A DNA stretch of 64,000 bases from DATAXP01 sp036272935. GTDB taxonomy: Bacteria > Planctomycetota > Planctomycetia > Pirellulales > PNKZ01. Below the pieces are notes generated by a model, which was given only the letters and a program-made list of their open reading frames with translations, made no database searches and was not told where the DNA came from. The DNA lies in contig DATAXP010000003.1 in assembly GCA_036272935.1 (NCBI GenBank), positions 101,795 to 165,794 of the forward strand, written 5' to 3'. Positions 26,192 to 34,165 of the stretch are shown here, one piece after another. The translations under genes were made by a program, and so were the position numbers. Position 1 is the stretch's first letter. Each line of letters starts with the position of its first letter.

Positions 26192-27990
26192 GGCTTCGGC
26201 TCCGCTTGGTGATCGGTTGTGGCAAGTTCGAACCGCGTGAATCGGAACGATGCGTAGCGCCGGTCGCCGTGCACCACGTCGATCTGCCGCGGCATCCAGC
26301 GCCCGTCGATTTCCTCGTACCCGGAAAACAACAGCACGCACGGCTCCGCGGCAGCGTATGGGTAAAACTCCATGCGGGCCAGCCGACCATCGCCGGGTGA
26401 AAAGAAAAACTGGCATTCGACACCGGCATAGGTCGCGCCCAGCACATCGGCCATCTGGTTCGAGCCTGGCAACGGTGCCGTGCCGACGTACGACAGACTG
26501 CCGAAGTGTTCTGGCCCCTGCACCAATAGGCGGCGCCACAGGAACAACGCCGGCAGCAATCCGCCGCTCCCCTCAGGTTCGAGCCGCTCGGCAAGGCTGT
26601 CGCCGACGGGCAACTCAAGCGTTCCGCCGGGCAGGGCACACTCGATGCGGGCAGCGCCGATCACGAATTGCGTGTCGTCGCCGGCGATCCACGTGCCACC
26701 GAGCGTCCAACGACCACGAGCCGCCGCGTAGTCGCTGCCGGCTGTAAAGTTCCGCCACACGCGTTCCACGTTCTGGCGATTGAAATAGTAATTCGCGTAA
26801 CCGCGCCGCTTCTCGTAATGCTGCTTGACCACCGTGGGCATTTTGGGAGCGGCCTTCTTCATATCCAGTGTGTCGAGCAACTTTGGCTTCTTTGGCTCAG
26901 GCGCCTTGGGCGTCTCCTCGTCATTCGGCTGTGATGGCTTTGGCTCTCTCTCAGCCTGGGATTCTTGTTCGAGCTTGGCGATCAGCTCTTCCGTGCCGTG
27001 AACGCCTGCAAGCCGCACCTCGATGTCGAACGTCTCTCCCTCGCGTCGATATGACAGCGGCACCGTCCATCCTTTGGGATAGATGCCCAAGACGTTCTTG
27101 AACGCGTTGACCGTGCGAATCGGTCTTCCGCCGAAGCGCACGATCTCGTCGCCATAGCGCAGACCGCGCTGGTAGGCGTCGCAATCTTCCAGGATGTCGG
27201 ACACCAGCACGCGGCCATCCTCGTCGCTGGCGACCACCGCCCCAAGCGTAGCGTGATCGACAATTCGTCCGCCGCGCAGGTGGCCGAGGAAGTTCTTGAT
27301 CTGGTTGATCGAGATGGCGTAGCCGACGCCGACGTTCACTCGGCCGCGCTTCTCGAACGACCCGCGCCCGTTGATGCCGATCACCTCGCCGCGGGCATTG
27401 AATAGTGGCCCGCCCGAGTTGCCTGGGTTGATGGCTGCGTCGGTCTGAATGCAGTCGGCGTACTCCAGCAGCGTGCCCGACGGATACTGGTAGCGGTGCA
27501 CGCCCGAGATGATGCCGTAGCCCACACTCGGCCGAAAGTCGGTGGCCAGCATGAACGGGTTGCCGACCGTGAACGCCCAATCGCCGGTGAGCACGCGGTC
27601 GCTGTCGCCGAGCTTCGCGCACGGAAACTCGTCGCGACCAAACAGCTTGATCAAGGCGACGTCGCCGACCGGGTCGATCCCGACAATTACGGCATCGACC
27701 AACGAGCCATCGGCCAGCCCGCACTTCATCGCCACACCGGCCGCCGAGGAAACGTGAAAATTGGTGATCGCGTAACCGTCGGGGGTGATGATCACGCCCG
27801 AGCCGCCGTCGCGGCCGCCATCGGCCAGCACGGTGATTGCCGCGGCACAGGCCTGGGCAATGACCGCCACGCGCTCACTCTCGGCGCGGAGCACGGCCGC
27901 GTCGACCTCGGGTTCGCCCGCCGCGCGCAACGTCGGTGGCATCAACAGCACTACGAAGTGCGTCGCCAGTAGGATGGTGCGAGGCTTCAT
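26188..27990 (-). CDS. HtrA/DegP-type serine protease with PDZ domain and long C-terminal region
   Basis: 600 residues with signal peptide. The catalytic triad is intact: His79 (ITNFHV), Asp110 (DPVGDVALIKL) and Ser192 (NPGNSGGPL). A PDZ domain follows at about 250-335 (VSDILEDCDAYQRGLRYGDEIVRFGG). A Lys/Pro/Glu-rich linker (about 340-390) leads to a further ~200-residue domain (GRWTLGGTWIA ... FFFSPGDGRLARMEFYP) that I do not recognise. Expected in the periplasm as a quality-control protease. It is the only intact protease of three tandem HtrA-like genes. ATG 27990 overlaps the NPCBM gene stop by 4 bp. Confidence 0.9.
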   Translation of the reverse strand: MKPRTILLATHFVVLLMPPTLRAAGEPEVDAAVLRAESERVAVIAQACAAAITVLADGGRDGGSGVIITPDGYAITNFHVSSAAGVAMKCGLADGSLVDAVIVGIDPVGDVALIKLFGRDEFPCAKLGDSDRVLTGDWAFTVGNPFMLATDFRPSVGYGIISGVHRYQYPSGTLLEYADCIQTDAAINPGNSGGPLFNARGEVIGINGRGSFEKRGRVNVGVGYAISINQIKNFLGHLRGGRIVDHATLGAVVASDEDGRVLVSDILEDCDAYQRGLRYGDEIVRFGGRPIRTVNAFKNVLGIYPKGWTVPLSYRREGETFDIEVRLAGVHGTEELIAKLEQESQAEREPKPSQPNDEETPKAPEPKKPKLLDTLDMKKAAPKMPTVVKQHYEKRRGYANYYFNRQNVERVWRNFTAGSDYAAARGRWTLGGTWIAGDDTQFVIGAARIECALPGGTLELPVGDSLAERLEPEGSGGLLPALFLWRRLLVQGPEHFGSLSYVGTAPLPGSNQMADVLGATYAGVECQFFFSPGDGRLARMEFYPYAAAEPCVLLFSGYEEIDGRWMPRQIDVVHGDRRYASFRFTRFELATTDHQAEPKP

Positions 27991-29165
27991 TTCAGCAGCC
28001 TCGCTTCGCACAGGTTCACGCGACCGAGCAGCTCGTTGCCGTCGAAATCGACCAGGATTTTCAAGCGTTTGACGCCGCGCAGGTCCAACGACAGCGGCAC
28101 GACGCCTTCGCCGCCGAGCACATGATCGTACAGCACACGATCGTCACCGTGCACCACAAGCCGTGCGCTGGCACCGGTCGCTTCTAGGTCATCCATACCG
28201 ACAACCATCTGCAAACGACTGAACGCTTCGGGGAACCGGTAGACCAACTCGGTGCGGGCGAACGCGGAGAGCCCCTTCTCGTAGGCCGAGCCAGCCAGGT
28301 GCAGCGGACCAGTGCGCGGATCGGCGTTGAAGCGCGGCTGATGAAATCGCCTCTCGGCAGCCGAGATTGTGCCTGCGGCGAGGAGCGGCGTCTGCTCGAT
28401 TTTCTCGGGCTTGAGGTCGCTGAGGTAGTGGACTTCGAATTGCAGTTGCTCAACCTGATCGAGGCGCAGCGACACGGCGACCCCCGCGGGAGTGACGATC
28501 GACATTGTTTCGCCCGCAAGCTTGACGTCGCGGATTCGCCACCGCGAGCCTCCCGCATCGACCACCGTGCATAGTGAGCTAGGAAGCTCATTCCCTGCCG
28601 GGCGAGCGAACAGCACGCCTTCGACACGTGCCCGCCGCACGTCGACCGTTTCCCCTTCGGTCTCGAACTGCACGGTCTCAGCTCCGATCTTGCCGACGAC
28701 TCCGGTGAAGTAATCGAGCGACGCCTGCTTGCGCAGCACAAGCACGTCGGTCGGATGCCGCGCCTCGACGATTTCGGCCCATTGCTCGGCCAGCTTCGGC
28801 GACTGCGGCTGCAGCCGCACCCGGGCGATCGAGCGCGTCGCCACGGTCATCTCGCCCAAGGCCGAAACGATCCGCGCCTTATCGCCATCCGTCTGGAAGT
28901 CGCGCGCCGCGATCAACGAGCCGTCGATCAGCTCGACCGACATGCCGGCTGCCTGCGCTGCGGCGGCTCCGGGTGGCTCGGCCCCGCGCGGGACGATGCG
29001 CACGACCTGCGCCAACGGAAACGTCGCCGGCCCCTTGGGCGTTTCCAGCACGACGCGCTCGGCTGACAGCTCGACCAGACGACCAGCCGCTGTGCCGGTT
29101 GAGGCGGTTAACTCGAACTCGCGTCCCGAGCCGGCGAGCATGCACAATGCCAGAAACCAAGTCAT
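27987..29165 (-). CDS. Secreted protein with C-terminal NPCBM domain
   Basis: 392 residues beginning with a short hydrophobic leader (MTWFLALCMLAGSG, weak signal peptide). Beta-rich repeats follow (GRLVELSAERVVLETPKGPATFPLAQVVRIVPR, then similar DGSLIAARDFQ and VVGKIGAETVQFETEGETVDV segments). The C-terminal NPCBM/NEW2-type domain (about 290-390) is marked by GSAYEKGLSAFARTELVYRFPEAFSRL and VLGGEGVVPLSLDLRGVKRLKILVDFDG. NPCBM modules bind carbohydrate. It is co-translated with the intact HtrA (4-bp overlap) and follows an 82-nt spacer holding a 9-bp hairpin. Confidence 0.8.
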   Translation of the reverse strand: MTWFLALCMLAGSGREFELTASTGTAAGRLVELSAERVVLETPKGPATFPLAQVVRIVPRGAEPPGAAAAQAAGMSVELIDGSLIAARDFQTDGDKARIVSALGEMTVATRSIARVRLQPQSPKLAEQWAEIVEARHPTDVLVLRKQASLDYFTGVVGKIGAETVQFETEGETVDVRRARVEGVLFARPAGNELPSSLCTVVDAGGSRWRIRDVKLAGETMSIVTPAGVAVSLRLDQVEQLQFEVHYLSDLKPEKIEQTPLLAAGTISAAERRFHQPRFNADPRTGPLHLAGSAYEKGLSAFARTELVYRFPEAFSRLQMVVGMDDLEATGASARLVVHGDDRVLYDHVLGGEGVVPLSLDLRGVKRLKILVDFDGNELLGRVNLCEARLLK

Positions 29166-29224
29166 GCAGGGTGACTCTGCGGGGTGGAGATCTTAGGAAT
29201 TATACGATCCGATTGAGTTTCGGC

Positions 29225-29248
29225 ACGCTTCACTGGGAGGTGAAGCGT
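29225..29248. repeat. 9-bp perfect hairpin at the stop of the preceding operon gene
   Basis: ACGCTTCAC, a 6-nt loop and GTGAAGCGT form a perfect stem that abuts the TGA (29250-29248) of the gene upstream in the transcript. No T-run follows on the minus strand, so it is more likely an mRNA-stabilising or attenuating hairpin within the operon than a full terminator. Confidence 0.6.
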
Positions 29249-30324
29249 CAGCGCGGCGGGGCTTCGCTGGCCAGCTTGCGAAAATACTGCTCGATGACGT
29301 CGCGGTAGTGGGCGGGAAAATCTTTGCCGATCTGCTGCAAGGCTTCTTCGCGCTGCTTGGGAGGCAGGTCGCCCCAGCCCGACGAATTGCCGATGCGTTT
29401 GTGATCAACCTCGCCGGCTCCCTGGGCAGGGGCCAGACGCGGCTGCTGCATCGGCGTTGCCGAGCCGCCGGAGCTAGCGCCGGCCATCGACTGCTGCTGG
29501 GCCTTCTTTTCCATGTCTTCAATCAGCTTGTCGAGCGACGCGATCACTCCGTCTTCGATCTCGCGCACGTGCTTGCCGGCCCGTCCCAATTCGAGCCGAC
29601 GGCGCACGTCGTCCATCCGCCGCGTGATATGGTCGAGCGACTTGTCATCGAGCGCCGACAGATCGCTGCGCATCAGCGATCCCACGGTGCGGTAACGAAC
29701 CGGCACCTCGGCTGTGTCGTCGAGCAGCCGATCGAGCGCGGCCAGCCCTTCGCTTTTGTGCAGCAGCCGATGATGTCCGACTGCCTGGTAAAAGGTCAAT
29801 GTCGCAGGATCGACCACGTCGGCCGGGATCAGCTCGCGCAACTGGTCAAGCGACTCGTCGTACAGCCGCTGCTGGGCAAGCCAGCGGCCGTACAGCAGCT
29901 TTAGGTGATTGCGCATCAGCGGCGGCACCTCGGCCGTCGTCAGCCAGGCCACGTCGGGCAGGTGCGTGCCGGTGCGCGGGGCCAGGCAGGTGATCAGCAA
30001 CTCACAGGCGCGCTGGTCGCCGATGGCCAGTGTCGTCCAGAGCCGATCGAGCACTTCGCCGGGGTTGGGCGGTTCGCTCGGTTTCGGGGGCCAAAGTCGT
30101 TCTAGCTCCGAGGCGGCTCGCTCGGACATGCCGCGTTCCTCGGCCCATGCGAGCACCTCGCCGCGCACCGACCCGTACGTCGGCGCATGGATTCGCGGAG
30201 CGGGCTTCAGCGCGTCGGTCCCGGCCGCCCACAGGGGCGGGGCGACCGCAATGCCAAGCGCCAACAGCGCTGCAATCGTGATGAAATATTTCAGCATGGC
30301 AAAATGTCTTGGGTTGACCCTCAT
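29248..30324 (-). CDS. Secreted helical protein of the MoxR operon, unknown function
   Basis: 358 residues. A signal peptide (MLKYFITIAALLALGIAVAPPLWAAG; ATG 30297 is an alternative start) is followed by mostly helical sequence (GEVLAWAEERGMSERAASELERLWPP, LYGRWLAQQRLYDESLDQLRELIP). A glutamine/alanine-rich low-complexity stretch and a closing KQREEALQQIGKDFPAHYRDVIEQYFRKLA complete it. The last motif resembles the ends of other planctomycete proteins found beside DUF4175 genes; function is unknown. ATG 30324 overlaps the stop of the coiled-coil gene by 4 bp. Confidence 0.75.
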   Translation of the reverse strand: MRVNPRHFAMLKYFITIAALLALGIAVAPPLWAAGTDALKPAPRIHAPTYGSVRGEVLAWAEERGMSERAASELERLWPPKPSEPPNPGEVLDRLWTTLAIGDQRACELLITCLAPRTGTHLPDVAWLTTAEVPPLMRNHLKLLYGRWLAQQRLYDESLDQLRELIPADVVDPATLTFYQAVGHHRLLHKSEGLAALDRLLDDTAEVPVRYRTVGSLMRSDLSALDDKSLDHITRRMDDVRRRLELGRAGKHVREIEDGVIASLDKLIEDMEKKAQQQSMAGASSGGSATPMQQPRLAPAQGAGEVDHKRIGNSSGWGDLPPKQREEALQQIGKDFPAHYRDVIEQYFRKLASEAPPR

Positions 30325-31949
30325 TGGTTTTTCCCCAGCACGATCTCGCGCGCCGCTCGGTACACGCGCTGCTCGCGCTCGGCCAATTGCCGCAATTGTT
30401 CGAGCAGATCGGTCTCTGCAGCCTGGCCGACTTCTCCTTGCACCAGCTCGGAATACCGCCGGGTGCGGGTGTTGACGCGCATTTGCAGCGCGCGGATCAT
30501 CTTCAACTCGGCAATCTTGTCGATCAAAGGTGGCTCGCCCGGCTGGCCAGGCTGAGCTTGCTGCTGGCGTTGTTCGTTCTCGCGCTGGGCCTTCTGAAGC
30601 GACGCGATCATCTCTTCCAGGGCCGCAAGAATGTCTTCCTCAAGGGCGACCGCGCGGGCGTCGATTTTGAACTGGCCGAGACGCGCGGCGGCCGACTCCA
30701 TGTCGTCGCGCATCTGCTCGACCGCTTCGGGCATCGCGGTGGCGGTGCCTTCTTCGCGCAGCACGACGAGCGCCTTTTCGGCCTCGGCCTGGATCAACGC
30801 TTCGCGGCGTCCCAGCCGGCCCGATTCGATCTCGTCGCTGCGTGTCCGTTCGGTCAGCGGCACCCGGTCGAGCCGCTTTGTGCCGTCGTACACTTCGGTC
30901 TGCAATTCGAGCATCTTGCGGAAGCGGGCTTCGAGTTGCACCAGCACGCGCTCCATCTCCTCTTCGCGCATCTGGCGCAGAATCTCTTCCAACTCCGCCT
31001 TGGCCCGCTCCAGCTCGCGCACCGCCTGTTCCTGGTCTTGCTGGGCCCCTTCACGCTGCGCCTTTTCAAGCTGCTTTTGGGCGGCTTCCATCCGCTGCCG
31101 CGCCGCGGCGACACGCTGCTGTCCCGGCGGAGCCTGCGCGGTCTTCGGCTCTTGCTGCTCTTCGCTCTCAGTTTGCTCGCCTTCGACGGGTTGCTTTTCG
31201 CCTTGTTTCTTCGGAGGCGATTTGGAATTGGGTTTCTTTGTTGGCTCGTTCTTCTCAGCGCTCCCAGCTTCCTCGTCGGTCTTTTTCTTGCCGCTGGCCG
31301 ACTGGTCGCAGTTGCAGTCGCCGATCTCCTTGGCCAGCCGGCCCGTCTCCTCGGCGAGCTTCTCTTGTTGTTGGGTAAGCTGCTTCGCGTCCTCGCCCGA
31401 AAGGTTTTGCTCCTGGAGCTGCACCTGCCGGTTGAGCAGTTCTTTGATCTTCCGCAATTGCTGCTTGAGCCGTTCGCGTTCTTCCTTGAGCTTGTCGGAC
31501 CGCTGCTCGGAGAGCAGCAATTCGAGCAGCTTCGCCAAGTCGCCGTCGACTTCTTGCTGGCCGGTGAACGCCGCGGCCAGTCGATCCTCGCTCAACAGCG
31601 CGGCGAGCTTTTCCAATTGAGGGGAAATCTGCCGCTGCTTGCTCTCAGCCACCGCCTTGCGCAACAGCGCCGCACGCTTGGGATCGCTGGCCCCGGTCAG
31701 CTCGGCCATCCGCAGCAGCACTTCCTCGAACCGCCGGTAGCGCTGGACGACTTGCTCCTCCTGCTGGGCAAGTGAACCGGCCGCAGAAGTTTCGGACGCG
31801 GGAGCCTTTTCGGTCGCCGCCGCCTTGTCGCCGGGGGGAATATTGTCGATCGCGGGCCCATCGGCCCTGGCCCATGAGAACGATCCCAGCCATCCGGCGA
31901 GCATCACCGGCAGCAAGATAACACGAATTGTTCGAGGTCGGGTCGACAT
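30321..31949 (-). CDS. Secreted coiled-coil protein, charged and Gln/Glu-rich
   Basis: 542 residues with a signal peptide (VILLPVMLAGWLGSFSWARA). Long Glu/Lys/Gln-rich heptad segments follow (KLKEERERLKQQLRKIKELL, RQRMEAAQKQLEKAQREGA, QAVRELERAKAELEEILRQM) that predict extended coiled coil in the periplasm. A Lys/Pro-rich break (KKPNSKSPPKKQGEKQPVEG) separates two coiled parts. ATG 31949 has a GAGGGAG site about 10 nt upstream; ATG 31973 is also possible and would nearly touch the DUF4175 stop. No enzyme motif. Likely a structural partner of the DUF4175/vWA membrane proteins. Confidence 0.8.
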   Translation of the reverse strand: MSTRPRTIRVILLPVMLAGWLGSFSWARADGPAIDNIPPGDKAAATEKAPASETSAAGSLAQQEEQVVQRYRRFEEVLLRMAELTGASDPKRAALLRKAVAESKQRQISPQLEKLAALLSEDRLAAAFTGQQEVDGDLAKLLELLLSEQRSDKLKEERERLKQQLRKIKELLNRQVQLQEQNLSGEDAKQLTQQQEKLAEETGRLAKEIGDCNCDQSASGKKKTDEEAGSAEKNEPTKKPNSKSPPKKQGEKQPVEGEQTESEEQQEPKTAQAPPGQQRVAAARQRMEAAQKQLEKAQREGAQQDQEQAVRELERAKAELEEILRQMREEEMERVLVQLEARFRKMLELQTEVYDGTKRLDRVPLTERTRSDEIESGRLGRREALIQAEAEKALVVLREEGTATAMPEAVEQMRDDMESAAARLGQFKIDARAVALEEDILAALEEMIASLQKAQRENEQRQQQAQPGQPGEPPLIDKIAELKMIRALQMRVNTRTRRYSELVQGEVGQAAETDLLEQLRQLAEREQRVYRAAREIVLGKNQ

Positions 31950-31974
31950 CGTCCGAGCCACTCCCTCGGGCATT

Positions 31975-34149
31975 CTATTCTTCCAGCAGTTTGCGGACCT
32001 TGGCGGATCGCTGTTTCTTGGTCTGCTCGCCGATCTCGCGCTGCGAGGCGATGATTCCTCGCAACAGCTCGACCGCCTCGTTGAACGTCTCCAGCTCGAG
32101 CATCTTGTTCCGCACCTGCTCGAGCGCGACCAATAAGGCGTCGGCCTGGGCCACGGCACGTCGATGCGCCTCGGCAAGCCCTGTGCCCGGCAATGCGGCC
32201 TCGAGCTCGACCAGCCGTTGCCCCAGCGCCGGGAACATTTCGCCGGCGATATGCCGCAGCGGATCGGCAATTTGTCCCTTGAGGCGCAGCCGCAACTCCT
32301 CGGTATCGATGCGATTGTTCACCAACTCGTCGCGAATGCCATCGAACGCCGCCGCCACACCAAGCGTTTCGGCCGCATTCTTCTCGCCATTCTGCCGCGC
32401 GCGGGATACACGCAGCCGGCTCGGCTCGTGTGCCTCGCTTGTCGATTTGGCTTCGAGCGCTTCGAGCCGCGCCAGCGAATCGCGGGTTTCGATCATCTCG
32501 GCAATCAGCGACTCGAACCGCTGGCGAATGTTCAACTCGCGCGACTCAAGCTGGGCCCGCAACTGGTCGGGCGTTACCACGTCGAGCAGCCAGCGCTCGC
32601 TGGTACCGACGTTCGGCTCGCCTAGCACCGGATCGCTGCGACCCGGCAGTTTGCGGTTGTCGGCGGCCTCGACGCCGACGAGCAATCGCTGCTCGGGCTT
32701 GAGTCCCAGGTCACGCACTTCGTAGACCGTGTTGACTTTCACGTCGACACTCAGTCGGTCGAGCGGCAGCGGGTGCCTGGAGGCGGGCTGCTCATCGACG
32801 GTCGTGGTGATCCAGGTGTGCGCCACGCCGTAGTCGTCGGTCATGTCGCCGGACAAAGGCAACCGGGCGTTGGGGGTGATCGCCGAACCAATACCCGAGA
32901 GCCGCACGTCGACTTCCGGCGGGGTGTCGAGCACCGGCACGAGCGTGAATTCGATCGCATCGCGGTTGCGCACGCCGTCGGTATCGAGCAGCTTCATGTC
33001 GAGCGTCGTCTCAACATCAAGGCTGGGAGCGACAAACTCGAACGACGTGCCGTCATGGATCGCCGCTGTTTGCGAGGTGCTTTGTTGGCCTTGCCGCCGC
33101 TCGATCGTCGCCTGCTGCAACGGTTTGTTAGCAGTGGCGCGCACGCTGACCCGCGTCCCTTGCGGCAAAGGGGTGACCGCCGTCGCCGGGATTTCACGCT
33201 CGGCAAGTTGCATGTAGCTCGGGTACTGGCAGCGCAGGACGACCGTCACGGTGGGGCTGTCGACCACGCGAATCCGCAAATTGCCGACCCGAGCGTCGCC
33301 GCCCCGCACTTCTAACTTTAGCGGAACTAGTAGACTTTGGAACAAATATTCGAAGTTCTGATACTTGTCGCGTTCCGGATCGACCACGCCAATCCGCACC
33401 ATGTACTTCCGATCCTTCGTCCCATCTTCTGTAGTGTAGCGAAGTTGCACGCGTTCTGGAATCTCCATCGTGGTGTCGGCCCGGACGACGAGTTTGAACT
33501 CGCCCCCCTTGGCGATCACCGCCTCACCGTTTTTGAATCCTTCCACGACGAGCCGCGTCGTTCGCGGCCAAAGGGCGTCGGTCACGGTGGCCAGCCGGGC
33601 TACTGCGAACCGAAACATCTGCGGCCGGCTCGCGGCCATCGCTGCCACCGAGACCGAGAGCATTGCGGCCAACACGATCGCCGCCGTCAGCGGCCGAAAG
33701 TTGAACACACGATTGACGTTGACCGAAGTGGCATGCTCTTCGGCTTCGAACCGGGCCCCGGCGAGCATCTCGCGCGTGGTTTCGTCCGCAATAGCTTCGT
33801 GGCCGGACATCTCGATGGTCGTCAGCAGGCTTTCGCGGAACGGGAACCAGCGCTCAAGTAGCACGGCCATGCTGCGGTTGGGCAACGGCACGCGCAAGCG
33901 GTCGATCAGCCCGCGGTAGGCCGCATAGGCCGTCGCTGCTGCAGCAGCCAACAGCATCACCAGCCGCACGTCGCGCGGCGGCTCGAAGGTCCAATCGATG
34001 GCCAGCAGAATCCAGAACGCCACTAGCGCGGTGGCCACCGTCCAGGCCGCCCCTTCCAAGGCAACGTAAGTGCGAATGCGACGCCGCAGGCTGGATAGCA
34101 GCGCCTCGAGGTTGCCGGTGATGCGGGGATCTTCTTCGACAATGGCCAT
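31975..34149 (-). CDS. DUF4175-like membrane protein
   Basis: 724 residues. Two N-terminal hydrophobic helices (about 37-55 and 62-80) and another near 155-173 anchor a large domain with Ig-like beta segments (VVLRCQYPSYMQLAEREIP, PLSGDMTDDYGVAHTWITT). A helical C-terminus (LRAQLESRELNIRQRFESLIAEM... LRGIIASQREIGEQT) ends it. The phrase MTDDYGV plus the helix-rich end is the DUF4175 look. Gap to the upstream vWA gene is 16 bp. Such genes accompany MoxR/DUF58/vWA clusters; molecular function is unknown. Confidence 0.8.
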   Translation of the reverse strand: MAIVEEDPRITGNLEALLSSLRRRIRTYVALEGAAWTVATALVAFWILLAIDWTFEPPRDVRLVMLLAAAAATAYAAYRGLIDRLRVPLPNRSMAVLLERWFPFRESLLTTIEMSGHEAIADETTREMLAGARFEAEEHATSVNVNRVFNFRPLTAAIVLAAMLSVSVAAMAASRPQMFRFAVARLATVTDALWPRTTRLVVEGFKNGEAVIAKGGEFKLVVRADTTMEIPERVQLRYTTEDGTKDRKYMVRIGVVDPERDKYQNFEYLFQSLLVPLKLEVRGGDARVGNLRIRVVDSPTVTVVLRCQYPSYMQLAEREIPATAVTPLPQGTRVSVRATANKPLQQATIERRQGQQSTSQTAAIHDGTSFEFVAPSLDVETTLDMKLLDTDGVRNRDAIEFTLVPVLDTPPEVDVRLSGIGSAITPNARLPLSGDMTDDYGVAHTWITTTVDEQPASRHPLPLDRLSVDVKVNTVYEVRDLGLKPEQRLLVGVEAADNRKLPGRSDPVLGEPNVGTSERWLLDVVTPDQLRAQLESRELNIRQRFESLIAEMIETRDSLARLEALEAKSTSEAHEPSRLRVSRARQNGEKNAAETLGVAAAFDGIRDELVNNRIDTEELRLRLKGQIADPLRHIAGEMFPALGQRLVELEAALPGTGLAEAHRRAVAQADALLVALEQVRNKMLELETFNEAVELLRGIIASQREIGEQTKKQRSAKVRKLLEE

Positions 34150-34165
34150 GAGGTGAATCGGTTGT

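Noticed and set aside
25157..26539. Extended 460-residue version of the first pseudoprotease
   Set aside because: The N-terminal 116 residues are an out-of-frame reading of the upstream HtrA gene; the signal peptide begins at ATG 26191.
30324..31775. 483-residue plus-strand ORF opposite the coiled-coil gene
   Set aside because: Leu/Phe-rich reading produced by the complement of Glu/Lys/Gln codons in the coiled coil; not a membrane protein.
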